Numbered from the stretch's first letter, positions 8,754 to 17,207 are shown. The stretch: 64,000 nt of DNA from Synechococcus sp. CC9616 (GCF_000515235.1 NZ_KI911558.1:997762-1061761); one strand, 5' to 3'. The notes: generated by a model from the sequence alone, not told the origin. Made by a program: numbers and translations.

Positions 8754-10070
8754 ATGTCGGGCCCAACGCTGCGGACGCAGCCCTCCACTCCGGCCTTCCT
8801 CCCCAGTAACCGCAATCAATCCGAGGCGATTGCCGCCGGAGCCATGGCGGTTTTCGTCAGCATCGCGGTGCTCACCTTCATCTGTCGCTGGATGATTCGC
8901 ATCTGCCGGCCCCACGAGATGCTGGTGGTGACCGGTTCGAAATCAAACCAGGGCGATCAAGGCATGAAGGGCTACCGCGTCGTTGCCAATGGTGGTTGGA
9001 CCTTCGTCAAACCGGTGCTGGAAACGGCGCGTCGCATGGACGCGACCCTGCTCCCGGTCCTGGTGGAGGTGAGCAATGCTTACTCCAATGGCGGGACGCC
9101 TCTCAACATCCAGGCGATCGCCAACGTGAAAGTGAGCACTGACCCGGCAGTGCGCAACAACGCCATCGAACGGTTTCTGGGTCGCGACCCTGCCGAGATC
9201 GTGCAGGTGGCCAAGGAAAACCTGGAGGGCAACCTCCGCAGTGTTCTGGCCCAGCTCACTCCCGAGCAGGTGAACGAAGACCGTCTTCGTTTCGCTGAGC
9301 AGATCGCTGATGAAGTGGGTCAGGATCTTCGACGTCTCGGCCTGCAACTCGACACCCTCAAGATTCAGAGCGTCTCCGATGACGTGGATTACCTGAACTC
9401 AATCAGTCGCCGCCGCGTTGCCCAGATTGTGCGGGACGCCGAAATCGCCGAATCCGAGGCGATCGGGCAAGCCGAACGGATCGAAGCGGAAATGGAAGAG
9501 GTGTCGCAGGTGGTCCGCACAGAAGCCGAAACAGTGGTGCTGGAGAAAGAGAACGAGGTGCGCACCAGCGTTGCCGTGATGGAGAAAGAAGCCCGCTCGG
9601 AAGAAGAGCGCACCGAAGCCGCAGAACTGGAAGCCCGCGCCAAGGCAGAACAAAAACTGCAACTGGTGAGGGCCGAGCTGGAACGCCTCCGCCTCCGCGC
9701 TGAAGAAGTTCTTCCAGCGCAGGCCAGTCAGAAAGCCAAGGAGCTTCGGGCGCGAGGCATGGCCGCTGCCACCGCAGAAGACGTCAAGGCCAGTGCCCAG
9801 GTCAACGACCTGCTGACTCAGGTGTGGGAAAGCGCCGGCAGCACGGCGGAGCTCGTGTTTCTGCTGCAGCAGATCGAGATGGTGCTGGCCCAGGCAACCC
9901 GCTTACCAAGCCAGCTGCACCTGAAGAAGGTCACAGCGCTAGATGGCAACGATGCCTCCTCACTGGCTCACCTGATCGCCCTCAACCACGTGGTAGTGCG
10001 CCAGTTCTTTGAACAGGTGAACGAGATCCTCGGGATCGATCTGCTCGGAACCCTCACCAACAAAAGCTAA
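8754..10070 (+). CDS. Flotillin-like SPFH-domain protein (first copy)
   Basis: About 438 residues: an N-terminal hydrophobic anchor (AIAAGAMAVFVSIAVLTFICRWM), an SPFH/band-7 domain starting at RPHEMLVVTG, and a long charged alanine/glutamate-rich coiled coil as in flotillins. The NNAIERF..R.P.EI...AKENLEGNLR segment is shared with the next gene. A TTG codon at 8718 would add 12 residues; the ATG at 8754 is preferred. Flotillins oligomerise at the inner face of the membrane and organise detergent-resistant domains. The tandem paralog and NfeD neighbour indicate one operon. Confidence 0.85.
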   Translation: MSGPTLRTQPSTPAFLPSNRNQSEAIAAGAMAVFVSIAVLTFICRWMIRICRPHEMLVVTGSKSNQGDQGMKGYRVVANGGWTFVKPVLETARRMDATLLPVLVEVSNAYSNGGTPLNIQAIANVKVSTDPAVRNNAIERFLGRDPAEIVQVAKENLEGNLRSVLAQLTPEQVNEDRLRFAEQIADEVGQDLRRLGLQLDTLKIQSVSDDVDYLNSISRRRVAQIVRDAEIAESEAIGQAERIEAEMEEVSQVVRTEAETVVLEKENEVRTSVAVMEKEARSEEERTEAAELEARAKAEQKLQLVRAELERLRLRAEEVLPAQASQKAKELRARGMAAATAEDVKASAQVNDLLTQVWESAGSTAELVFLLQQIEMVLAQATRLPSQLHLKKVTALDGNDASSLAHLIALNHVVVRQFFEQVNEILGIDLLGTLTNKS

Positions 10071-10082
10071 GGAGATCTCTCA

Positions 10083-11306
10083 ATGTTCGTCGCAATCGGA
10101 CTAACTGGAGCCGCAGGGGTCTGGGCCTTCGTGGTGCTCCTGCGTCAGCTGTATTACATCTGTCAGCCCAGTGAAGTACTGATCTTCGCTGGCTTGAAGC
10201 GCACAACCGGATCCGGCCAACGCGTGGGGTATCGCACCGTCCGCGGCGGCAGTGCCCTGCGGATCCCGCTTCTGGAAGAGGTCATGCGCCTCGACCTCAG
10301 CAACATGATCATCGATCTGCGCGTCGATAATGCCTACTCCAAGGGAGGGGTTCCGCTCAACGTCTCAGGGGTGGCCAACATCAAGATCTCCGGAGAGGAA
10401 CCTGGCATTCACAACGCCATCGAACGGCTGATCGGGAAGTCCCAGGACGACATCCGACACATCGCCAAGGAAACCCTTGAAGGCAACCTCAGGGGTGTGA
10501 TGGCCAGCCTCACGCCTGAACAGCTCAACGAAGACAAGCTCACCTTCGCGCGCACCCTGCTGGACGAGGCGGAGGACGACCTGCAGAAACTCGGTTTGGT
10601 GCTCGACACCCTGCAGATTCAGAACATCTCCGATGACGTCCGCTATCTGGACTCCATCGGCCGCAAACAGCTGGTGGAACTGAAACGGGACTCGCGCATC
10701 GCCGAAGCCGAGGCTTCCTCCCAGTCCGCTGTGAAGCAGGCCGAAAACGAACGAATCACCGCCCTGCGACGCCTCGATAAAGAACTCGCCATCGCCACGG
10801 CCAACGCCGAAAAACGCACAAAGGATGCTCTGACCCGCCGGGAAGCACTGGTGGCAGAGGTGCAGGCCGAGGTGGGAGCGGAGCTGGCTCGCGCGGAAGC
10901 TGAACTGCCGGTTCAGCAGGAGCGGATCAAACAAGTCACGCAGCAGCTGGAGGCGGACGTGATAGCCCCGGCGGAATCCGAATGCGAAACGATGATGGCG
11001 GACGCCAAAGGTGAAGCGGCCACCATCATTGAGCAGGGGCGGTCCCAAGCGGAAGGTCTCCAGGAGCTCGTGGAGTCGCTCAAGCGCTCGGGGGATGACG
11101 CCAAACGCTTGTTCCTGCTTCAAAAACTGAAGCCGTTGCTCACCATGCTCAGTGAAACGGTGCAACCGATCGAAGTGGAGGAAGTCACCCTGATCGGGGA
11201 ACGGGAGGGACAGGTGAACCTCTCACTGGCCACACTGTTGCGCCAGTTGCAGGACAGCACCGGGATCCGCCTGCTGAACAACGACTCAGACGCACCCACG
11301 AACTAG
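10083..11306 (+). CDS. Flotillin-like SPFH-domain protein (second copy)
   Basis: 407 residues, paralogous to the preceding gene along its length: short membrane anchor (FVAIGLTGAAGVWAFVVLL), SPFH domain from CQPSEVLIFAG, the shared HNAIERLIGKS..DI..IAKETLEGNLRG block, and a coiled-coil rich in alanine, glutamate and arginine. It starts 12 bases after its paralog, with AAGGAGA as a good ribosome site. Two different flotillins from one transcript suggest a hetero-oligomer. That is inference from context. Confidence 0.85.
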   Translation: MFVAIGLTGAAGVWAFVVLLRQLYYICQPSEVLIFAGLKRTTGSGQRVGYRTVRGGSALRIPLLEEVMRLDLSNMIIDLRVDNAYSKGGVPLNVSGVANIKISGEEPGIHNAIERLIGKSQDDIRHIAKETLEGNLRGVMASLTPEQLNEDKLTFARTLLDEAEDDLQKLGLVLDTLQIQNISDDVRYLDSIGRKQLVELKRDSRIAEAEASSQSAVKQAENERITALRRLDKELAIATANAEKRTKDALTRREALVAEVQAEVGAELARAEAELPVQQERIKQVTQQLEADVIAPAESECETMMADAKGEAATIIEQGRSQAEGLQELVESLKRSGDDAKRLFLLQKLKPLLTMLSETVQPIEVEEVTLIGEREGQVNLSLATLLRQLQDSTGIRLLNNDSDAPTN

Positions 11307-11336
11307 CGAACCAACCCCTTCTCTGCCGTCAACACC

Positions 11337-11573
11337 ATGTCGCGCGCGACCAAATTGATCAGCCGTCTTGATCGAGCCCTGAGCCGTCATCAAAGCTTCG
11401 GAGACAACCCTGATGCCTTTGTCGACGAACTCTTTACAGACGTGGAAGAGCTCATCCAAGGACTGGAGCAGAAATCAAAGCCTGAGCACTGGGCTGAGAT
11501 CTACGTGGAACGCGATCGGGCACGTATCAAACAGAGCGTGCTCAACCGCGTGATGGCACGCAGCTCAGAGTGA
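11337..11573 (+). CDS. Small helical protein of the flotillin operon
   Basis: 78 residues, soluble and helical, starting MSRATKLISRLDRALSRHQSFG, with an acidic middle (DAFVDELFTDVEELIQGLEQ). It lies 30 bases after the second flotillin and is probably co-transcribed. Its last nine bases overlap the end of the convergent ATPase gene. No family recognised. Confidence 0.6.
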   Translation: MSRATKLISRLDRALSRHQSFGDNPDAFVDELFTDVEELIQGLEQKSKPEHWAEIYVERDRARIKQSVLNRVMARSSE

Positions 11574-12416
11574 TTCCTCAGGCGTACTGCTGCCGGTGAG
11601 CAGATCAGGGGGCAGGCCTCCGAAGGTCATCGCCAGATTTTCAGGCGTGAACACTTCGGAGGTCTCGCCATAGGCGAGCACGGTTTTGTTGATCAGAACC
11701 ACGAGATCGCAGAACTCCCTCACATGGCTGAGGTCATGGGTGGAGATCAAAATCGTGCGGCCTTCATCCCGAAACTGCAGAAACAACTGGGCCATGAGCT
11801 TCTCAGTGCGGACATCCACGCCGTTGAAGGGCTCATCCAGCAACAGAACATCGGCCCGCTGAGCGATCGCCCGGGCCAGGAATGCACGTTTGCGCTGTCC
11901 ACCCGACAGGGTGGCGATCGGACGATCACGCAGATCGGACAACTCCACACGGGCCAGGGCATCACGCACGGCCACCCGATCGGAACTCCGGGGCAGACGC
12001 AACAGATTCATGGAGCCATAACGCCCCATCATCACCACATCCCACACCGAAACCGGGAACTGACTGTTGATGCTTTCGCTCTGCGGGACGTAGGCCACTG
12101 CCTGCTGACGCTGGGCTTCCTGCACCTGGCAGCCGTTGATCCGAATACGACCACGGGAGGGCCTGACGAAGCCGGTGAGAGCTTTGAACAGGGTGGATTT
12201 ACCGGCACCGTTCATGCCCACAAGGCCACAAATGCAACCTGGTGGAAGATTCAGCGTGGCGTCATAAAGCGCCACGGTGCCCGTGTAATCAACGCATAGT
12301 CCTTCCGCCTCGATCCGATTGGTCAGCGTCTGCGCAGAGCTTGTGGGAGCGCCGGTACGCAAAAGGCCCTTGTGATGGTTTGACTTGATCCTTTCATAAC
12401 CGCCACGGCCGCCCAA
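11565..12416 (-). CDS. mntA: Mn/Zn-type ABC transporter ATP-binding protein
   Basis: Cytoplasmic ATPase (283 aa) of a metal ABC importer. Walker A is GMNGAGKST, the Q-loop lies in AYVPQSESINSQFP, the signature is LSGGQRKR, Walker B is [12 protein letters not shown] and the switch histidine is in STHDLS. The QSESINSQFPVSVWDVVMMGRYG stretch is typical of MntA/ZnuC-type subunits. The first 30 residues are unlike the family, so the true start may be near residue 35 (IEAEGLCVDYTG). Its partners are the lipoprotein gene 1.65 kb upstream and the permease gene more than 10 kb downstream, an unusual separation. Confidence 0.88.
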   Translation of the reverse strand: MGGRGGYERIKSNHHKGLLRTGAPTSSAQTLTNRIEAEGLCVDYTGTVALYDATLNLPPGCICGLVGMNGAGKSTLFKALTGFVRPSRGRIRINGCQVQEAQRQQAVAYVPQSESINSQFPVSVWDVVMMGRYGSMNLLRLPRSSDRVAVRDALARVELSDLRDRPIATLSGGQRKRAFLARAIAQRADVLLLDEPFNGVDVRTEKLMAQLFLQFRDEGRTILISTHDLSHVREFCDLVVLINKTVLAYGETSEVFTPENLAMTFGGLPPDLLTGSSTPEESL

Positions 12417-12549
12417 ATGCGATCAGCCAACAGGGATGACCAGCATCACAGCCGGGTGTGAGCTGGATCAACAAGCTGCCGATCCATCTCGAAGAAGGTT
12501 TGGTCACGGGCCAAAGCGGCCTTCAGAGATCACCTGATTCGTTCTTCCC

Positions 12550-14043
12550 ATGGCATTCCATCCGATGAGGCCCCACCAGAACAGCGGCCACCGAATCCCC
12601 CACGAGGGCGATCCTTCCGTACTGGATCCTCGAGACCATCGACACAGCCATGGCGGTGAGGAAACCAGTCATGAAGAGGGCGAGTGCTGTCCAGAGGGAA
12701 GCCGTTTCATGGTGATGTCAGCTGTTGATGAAATCTCACGAAGCACCCCTGTTCACTCCATCGGTCGCGCGGACTACCAAAACGCTGCAGATGCGGAAAC
12801 ATTTTTCACCCAGCTCCGTTCTTCAGGGGAGTTCGAGGAAGAGCTGATCAGCTTCGAAATCGACAACGGTTGGTTGGATGTCGACGGGGCAGACCCATCG
12901 GCGAACTACCAGCCATTGTCCAGCCTGGCCTCGCCCTACGCCTGGATGAGTCCTGCTGGAATTGGAGCCGATGGCAGAACAACAGGGATTCCAAGCAGCT
13001 TCAGTGGTGTTCACAACCCGGACGCCACAGCAGAAGGAACCGTCCGCTTCATGACAGCAGGCAGTGATTTCAAGGTTGATTTCAGCCTGAGTCAGATCGG
13101 TCATTACGGCGGACCCGATGAACCAGGTCTCGCCCGCGAGACGTCAAGCGGAAATATCGACCGTGGCATCAATGTCACCCATGGTGTCGATGCTGTCAGC
13201 GGAACGGCTTACGACCAGTTTCTGGAAGTCATTCCAAGCGAATCAGCGGAAGGACATCTCGAAGTCCAGTTCTCTGGAACCGACTTTTCAGGTGGAAGCT
13301 GGGAAAACCCTGTCTATGGCTTTGGCTTCTACCTCATGGGCCGAGAGGACAAACGCAATGTGATCCTCGATGTCTACGACGTGAACGACAATCTGATTAC
13401 GAGCGAGTCAACCCATGGATCGGGGGTGTCCTCGAGTGACGCAGCTGTGGAATATATCGCTTTCCACGTCTGCGAACACGAGGAGGATGTAGGTCGCTTC
13501 GTCTTACGCGAAGACTTTGATGGAAGTGGCGATCGAGGAGCAGACCGCGACATCTTCTCGATCGACAACTTGACACTGTTCACTCGGGCTGAGGAATCCA
13601 GCCGTCCATTTGAAGAGATCATCGGACCAGCTTTGATCGGAGACGAGCTGACGCACCACCATCTCTCCGGCAGCCGTTCCAGTTGGAACGGCACCTCTGG
13701 GCCTGACTCCTTCAACATTGCTCACAGGATGGAGCTTGTCAAAAAGCAAGCTGACAAGATCCTCGATTTCAGAGGAGACGATGGGGATGTGATTCAACTG
13801 AGTTCTGAGCTGTTCGATGGGCGAAAGGATCTAGAGATCACCCGCGTCAGCAACCGCCGCGACATGAAGGCCATGAGCCTCACCGATGTCGATCTTGTGA
13901 TCTGGGATCACGAACACAAACCGATGTCGATGCTGTTGGTCAACCAAAACGGAGATAAAAAGGGATTTGGGACTGGTCATGGCCTGGCAGCAAAGCTGGT
14001 CGACCCAACTGGCCTTGATGTGGAGTCTTTCGTGATCGTATGA
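12550..14043 (+). CDS. Large acidic, probably secreted protein with His/Glu-rich N-terminus
   Basis: 497 residues without a classical signal peptide. The N-terminal 55 residues are rich in His and Glu (HRHSHGGEETSHEEGEC), which could bind metal. The body is acidic and glycine/serine-rich with beta-sandwich character (FSGTDFSGGSWENPVYGFGFYLMGRED), and an EDFDGSGDRGADRD segment resembles a calcium-binding loop. The C-terminal part resembles the end of RTX-type exported proteins (DKILDFRGDDGDVIQLSSELFDG). I infer type I export, not proven. It lies on the opposite strand between the metal-importer ATPase and binding-protein genes. Confidence 0.6.
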   Translation: MAFHPMRPHQNSGHRIPHEGDPSVLDPRDHRHSHGGEETSHEEGECCPEGSRFMVMSAVDEISRSTPVHSIGRADYQNAADAETFFTQLRSSGEFEEELISFEIDNGWLDVDGADPSANYQPLSSLASPYAWMSPAGIGADGRTTGIPSSFSGVHNPDATAEGTVRFMTAGSDFKVDFSLSQIGHYGGPDEPGLARETSSGNIDRGINVTHGVDAVSGTAYDQFLEVIPSESAEGHLEVQFSGTDFSGGSWENPVYGFGFYLMGREDKRNVILDVYDVNDNLITSESTHGSGVSSSDAAVEYIAFHVCEHEEDVGRFVLREDFDGSGDRGADRDIFSIDNLTLFTRAEESSRPFEEIIGPALIGDELTHHHLSGSRSSWNGTSGPDSFNIAHRMELVKKQADKILDFRGDDGDVIQLSSELFDGRKDLEITRVSNRRDMKAMSLTDVDLVIWDHEHKPMSMLLVNQNGDKKGFGTGHGLAAKLVDPTGLDVESFVIV

Positions 14044-14067
14044 ACCATCCCAATCACACCTGATCCA

Positions 14068-15066
14068 CTATGAAGTTGATTCGTCAGGGCAGAGTCCCTG
14101 GCGGATCAGCTCGACGTTGTGACGCAGTAGATCCAGCAGCGTGGGTGCCGGTCCATCAGGAGCCGAGAGGGAATCGACATAAAAGGTTCCACCGAAACGC
14201 GCCCCAGACGCCGCTGCGACCTCCCTTTGCGGTTGATCGTTCACGGTGCTCTCGCAAAAGACAGCAGGCACCTGACGATCCTTCACGGTGCTGATCAGGC
14301 GCGCCATCCGCTTGGGCGTCACCTGACTTTCAGCATTCACCGGCCAGAGATAGGCCTCATCCAGTCCGTAGTCCGAAGCCAGATAGCTGAGGGCGCCTTC
14401 GCAACTCACGAGAAGTCGCCGTTGATCTGGGATCGTCTCCAGGATCTCTCTCAACTCGTCGTCGAGCTGCCTCAATTGCTTCTTATACGCCTGGGCATTG
14501 GCCTCAAACGTGGAGGCTCCCTCGGGGTCCAGCCGCGTAAATGCCTCCACCAATCTGTCCACATAGGTCATCGCCCGCTGAGGCGACATCCAGGCATGGG
14601 GATTGGGTTTGCCTGAGTAGACATCTTCGGAGATCAGCAGTGGTTCAATCCCATCCGTCAGCGTGACGCTGGGAACATCACCTGCCGCCGCCGTGAACCG
14701 TCTGGCCCACAGTTCCAGGCCAAGGCCGTTCTCCACGATCAGATCCGCCCCGCTGGCTCGTTCGATGTCGCTGGGAGTTGGCTGGTACCCATGGATCTCG
14801 GCTCCGGGACGAACAATTGAATCCACCTGCAAACGATCTCCAGCAACAGTGCCAGCGAGATCCCCGAGGACCGTAAAAGTTGTCAGAACCCTTGGCCTGG
14901 CATCAGCTTCGCTTGTCGTTGACGAACGCTGACAGCCCGACAACGGACCGATCAGGACCAGCGTGATGGCGGCCAGCCTTAGGACACATCTTTGCGTTAA
15001 CAACGTGAACCGTTCCAATCCAAAAGGGGAGATCCAAATGCACATCATCGGAGGTGGTGCTGACAA
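14068..15066 (-). CDS. mntC: Manganese-binding lipoprotein of ABC importer (MntC-type)
   Basis: Periplasmic cluster A-I solute-binding protein (332 aa from 15066; start uncertain, since an ATG a few codons in is equally possible). A lipobox LSGC places the lipidated cysteine at residue 45. Metal ligands expected from the family are visible: H92 (AEIHGYQ), H157 (PNPHAWMSP), E223 (SCEGALSYL) and D298 (YVDSLS). The His-His-Glu-Asp set is that of manganese-type proteins such as Synechocystis MntC; zinc-type ZnuA has a third histidine at the Glu site. It should feed MntA and MntB in this window. Confidence 0.85.
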   Translation of the reverse strand: MSAPPPMMCIWISPFGLERFTLLTQRCVLRLAAITLVLIGPLSGCQRSSTTSEADARPRVLTTFTVLGDLAGTVAGDRLQVDSIVRPGAEIHGYQPTPSDIERASGADLIVENGLGLELWARRFTAAAGDVPSVTLTDGIEPLLISEDVYSGKPNPHAWMSPQRAMTYVDRLVEAFTRLDPEGASTFEANAQAYKKQLRQLDDELREILETIPDQRRLLVSCEGALSYLASDYGLDEAYLWPVNAESQVTPKRMARLISTVKDRQVPAVFCESTVNDQPQREVAAASGARFGGTFYVDSLSAPDGPAPTLLDLLRHNVELIRQGLCPDESTS

Positions 15067-15131
15067 GCGTCTGACGACCGGGCCCGAGCGGCGGTGGGAA
15101 ACTCATTAACCTCAGGCAAATTTCAGCAGAC

Positions 15132-15785
15132 GTGCGAAAGCAGCAACGGGCGGAGACCATCCTCCAGCGCCTTGAGGAGCAATATCCGGAAACTCCCGTC
15201 CCTCTCGACCACAGCGATGCCTTCACTTTGTTGATCGCTGTCTTGCTGAGTGCTCAGTGCACCGACAAGAAAGTGAATGAGGTGACGCCTGCTCTGTTTA
15301 CTGCCGGTCCGACGCCGCAGGCCATGGCAGCCCTCGAGCAGAAGGAGATTCATGGATTCATCCGTCAGCTGGGGTTGGCCAACACCAAAGCCAAGAACGT
15401 GAAGCGGCTGGCGCAACTGCTGATCGAGCGTCACGGCGGAGACGTACCCAAAAGCTTCAAGGCCCTGGAATCACTGCCAGGAGTGGGGCACAAAACCGCC
15501 AGCGTGGTGATGTCTCAAGCGTTTGGTGTGCCGGCGTTTCCAGTGGACACCCATATCCATCGACTTGCCCAACGCTGGGGGCTCAGCAGCGGCGAGAACG
15601 TGGCAACAACTGAACGCGATCTGAAAGCTCTTTTTCCCAAAGAAGCCTGGAACCGCCTGCATTTACAGATTATTTTTTACGGCCGCGAATTCTGCACAGC
15701 AAGGGGATGCGACGGTCGCGTCTGTCCCCTCTGTCAGGAGCTCTACCCGAACCGCCGCAAGCCAGTGATAACAAGGAAATCTTAA
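15132..15785 (+). CDS. nth: Endonuclease III (DNA glycosylase/AP lyase)
   Basis: Base-excision-repair enzyme removing oxidised pyrimidines (217 aa, usual length). The helix-hairpin-helix is LPGVGHKTASVV with the catalytic lysine in GHKTA, and the catalytic aspartate is in VDTHIHRLAQRWG. Four C-terminal cysteines (in CTARGCDGRVCPLC) suit the 4Fe-4S cluster. LLSAQCTDKKVNEVTPALF is the characteristic N-terminal block. It is divergent from mntC, the two starts being about 65 bases apart. Confidence 0.95.
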   Translation: MRKQQRAETILQRLEEQYPETPVPLDHSDAFTLLIAVLLSAQCTDKKVNEVTPALFTAGPTPQAMAALEQKEIHGFIRQLGLANTKAKNVKRLAQLLIERHGGDVPKSFKALESLPGVGHKTASVVMSQAFGVPAFPVDTHIHRLAQRWGLSSGENVATTERDLKALFPKEAWNRLHLQIIFYGREFCTARGCDGRVCPLCQELYPNRRKPVITRKS

Positions 15786-15789
15786 GCAA

Positions 15790-16074
15790 TCAGAGCAGTG
15801 CCTCCTCAGCATTGGCCTGAATGGTGCAATCAGATGTCGGATAACTGACACAAAGCAGAGCGAAACCCTGTTCGATTTGATCGTCGTCCAGAAAACTTTG
15901 ATCAGTTTGGTCGACAGCACCCTCTATCAACTTGCCTGCACAAGTGGAGCAGGCTCCGGCACGGCAGGAATAGGGCAGATCAACCCCTGCTTCCTCGGCT
16001 GCATCGAGGATGTAGGCGTCATCCGCACACTCGAAAGAGGATCCTCCCTCAATCGTGATCTTGTAGGTAGCCAT
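15790..16074 (-). CDS. Plant-type [2Fe-2S] ferredoxin
   Basis: 94-residue soluble electron carrier. Cluster ligands lie in CRAGACSTC (C-x4-C-x2-C), with the fourth cysteine in ALLCVSYP. The length and fold match cyanobacterial photosynthetic ferredoxins, which accept electrons from photosystem I. Several ferredoxin paralogs usually exist per genome, so I do not assign a specific one. It is convergent with nth, leaving four bases between stops. Confidence 0.93.
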   Translation of the reverse strand: MATYKITIEGGSSFECADDAYILDAAEEAGVDLPYSCRAGACSTCAGKLIEGAVDQTDQSFLDDDQIEQGFALLCVSYPTSDCTIQANAEEALL

Positions 16075-16098
16075 TGTGTTCGTGAAAGTGTTTATGTC

Positions 16099-16713
16099 TT
16101 AGCCAGAGTCTGGTTTGAACGCACGGTCCATTTGCACAAGCAGATCTTCAAGGCCACGGACCTGATCTCGCACCACCAGATCGGCTTGCTTCCGCAATGG
16201 ATGAATGAAAGCCCGCTCACCCGGGAGCATCTCGCGCAACATCTGGCGAATCACATAACGCGGCGGCCGGCTGCGCTGGCTCACATCACGACGCAAGCGG
16301 CGATAAAGGCGTAACAGCAACGACTCATCGAGATAGACAAGGCTGGCTAGCGGACAAGTCCCTACCAACATCTGAGGTCCATAGGAACCCTCCAGAACGA
16401 TCAGGTCATAGGGCTCCGTAACAGGACGACGATCAACACGTCGGGTTCGCATGTCGTATCGCCTCAACGACGTGGCCTGACCACGCACTGCCTTAAGCAG
16501 ATCCTCAACCAGCGCTTCGCTGTCAACAGCATCAACGGTGTCGTAACCAAATAAGGGATGAGGTGTCCAATCCGATCGGTAATAGTCATCGCAGGCGATG
16601 CGAAGCGCAGCGATCCCCCTTGCAGAAAGGCGTACGTCCAGGGCAGCCGCAAAGCTTGTCTTCCCAGCCGCTGAAGGGCCACAGATACAAAAGACCGGCG
16701 CATCAGCGCTCAT
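16099..16713 (-). CDS. Uridine-kinase-like P-loop kinase
   Basis: 204 residues with a Walker A loop GPSAAGKTS at the N-terminus, an acceptor-side DDYYRSDW motif, YDLIVLEGSYG as the Walker B-like strand and R-rich lid segments (RLYRRLRRDVSQRSRPPRYV). This is the uridine kinase/phosphoribulokinase superfamily pattern. Reaction on uridine or cytidine is the family default; another small-molecule substrate is possible. It reads in the same direction as the ferredoxin gene, 24 bases away. Confidence 0.75.
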   Translation of the reverse strand: MSADAPVFCICGPSAAGKTSFAAALDVRLSARGIAALRIACDDYYRSDWTPHPLFGYDTVDAVDSEALVEDLLKAVRGQATSLRRYDMRTRRVDRRPVTEPYDLIVLEGSYGPQMLVGTCPLASLVYLDESLLLRLYRRLRRDVSQRSRPPRYVIRQMLREMLPGERAFIHPLRKQADLVVRDQVRGLEDLLVQMDRAFKPDSG

Positions 16714-16763
16714 CTGGCCGGGGGAGAGTCAACCGACTGGATCAGATCCGAGCGGCAAAAAAG

Positions 16764-16777
16764 GTAGCAACTGATAC
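16764..16777 (+). promoter_or_regulatory. GTA-N8-TAC palindrome (NtcA consensus), copy A; -10 at 16787-16792
   Basis: The sequence GTAGCAACTGATAC matches the binding consensus of NtcA, the cyanobacterial nitrogen regulator. A TATGAT hexamer follows after nine bases and would start transcription near the riboswitch stem at about 16799. Nine bases is much closer than the 20-24 normally seen for NtcA activation, so repression or an unrelated role is possible. The same GTAGCAAC core recurs at the other two modules. Confidence 0.5.
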
Positions 16778-16798
16778 CAAATGGTCTATGATGCACGG

Positions 16799-16856
16799 AC
16801 GTTGGGTCCCCAAAGGGGCCGCAGTCAGTCCCAAGCCATGCAACGGGGGCCTGGGC
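16799..16856 (+). ncRNA. Glutamine riboswitch, Downstream-peptide type (copy A)
   Basis: The leader folds as P1 CGTTG (16800-16804) with CAACG (16841-16845), a P2 hairpin CCCC-AAA-GGGG (16808-16818), and a pseudoknot CCCAAG (16830-16835) with CCTGGG (16850-16855). Copies B and C have P1 CGTTC/GAACG instead, a compensatory C-G swap, and different P2 sequences, so structure rather than sequence is kept. The conserved GCCATG-x-AACGGGG strand also recurs. This architecture matches the Downstream-peptide motif of marine cyanobacteria, known to bind glutamine. It ends 17 bases before the peptide start. Confidence 0.8.
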
Positions 16857-16873
16857 ATCAGACGGAGTGAACG

Positions 16874-17122
16874 ATGAACACCCTGAACCTGATCAAATCC
16901 CGGACCGTACGCAACAAGGCCCTGGAGCAAGCCCGCAAGCAAATGGCCAAAGCCTTCAGAGCCGTGGCCCATACCGATCAAACCCATTCCCAGCTGGGGC
17001 AAGCAGGCAGCCAGCGGTCACTGACATATCGGGGCGCGAGCTACGTGAACCAGAACTGCAATCAGGTGGCCACCAGAGGCCGGGATCTTCGCTATCGCGG
17101 CGTGAGCTACGGCCTGTATTGA
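16874..17122 (+). CDS. DUF4278-type YRG peptide under glutamine riboswitch (copy A)
   Basis: 82 residues. The N-terminal half is helical and basic (LIKSRTVRNKALEQARKQMAKAFRAV). The C-terminal half has two copies of the DUF4278 motif: LTYRGASYVN and LRYRGVSYGLY at the very end. Function of DUF4278 is unknown. The ATG follows the riboswitch directly. Two further small DUF4278 genes with the same leader lie at 23973-24137 and 39919-40023. Expression is probably set by glutamine level, by inference from the riboswitch class. A strong terminator follows. Confidence 0.85.
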   Translation: MNTLNLIKSRTVRNKALEQARKQMAKAFRAVAHTDQTHSQLGQAGSQRSLTYRGASYVNQNCNQVATRGRDLRYRGVSYGLY

Positions 17123-17165
17123 GGGGCTGCCTCACCACATCCCCTGAACAGATAATTCTCTGACA

Positions 17166-17205
17166 AACGGATTCATCACCTGATCGGTTGATGAGTCCGT
17201 TTTTG
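17166..17205 (+). terminator. Intrinsic terminator after DUF4278 copy A
   Basis: A long hairpin pairs ACGGATTCATCA with TGATGAGTCCGT and is followed by a run of T. It closes a transcript made of riboswitch and peptide only. Confidence 0.85.
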
Positions 17206-17207
17206 CT

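Noticed and set aside
10365-11165. Long open frame antisense to the second flotillin
   Set aside because: It mirrors a strongly supported gene with coiled-coil codon bias; such shadow frames are expected in GC-rich coding DNA.
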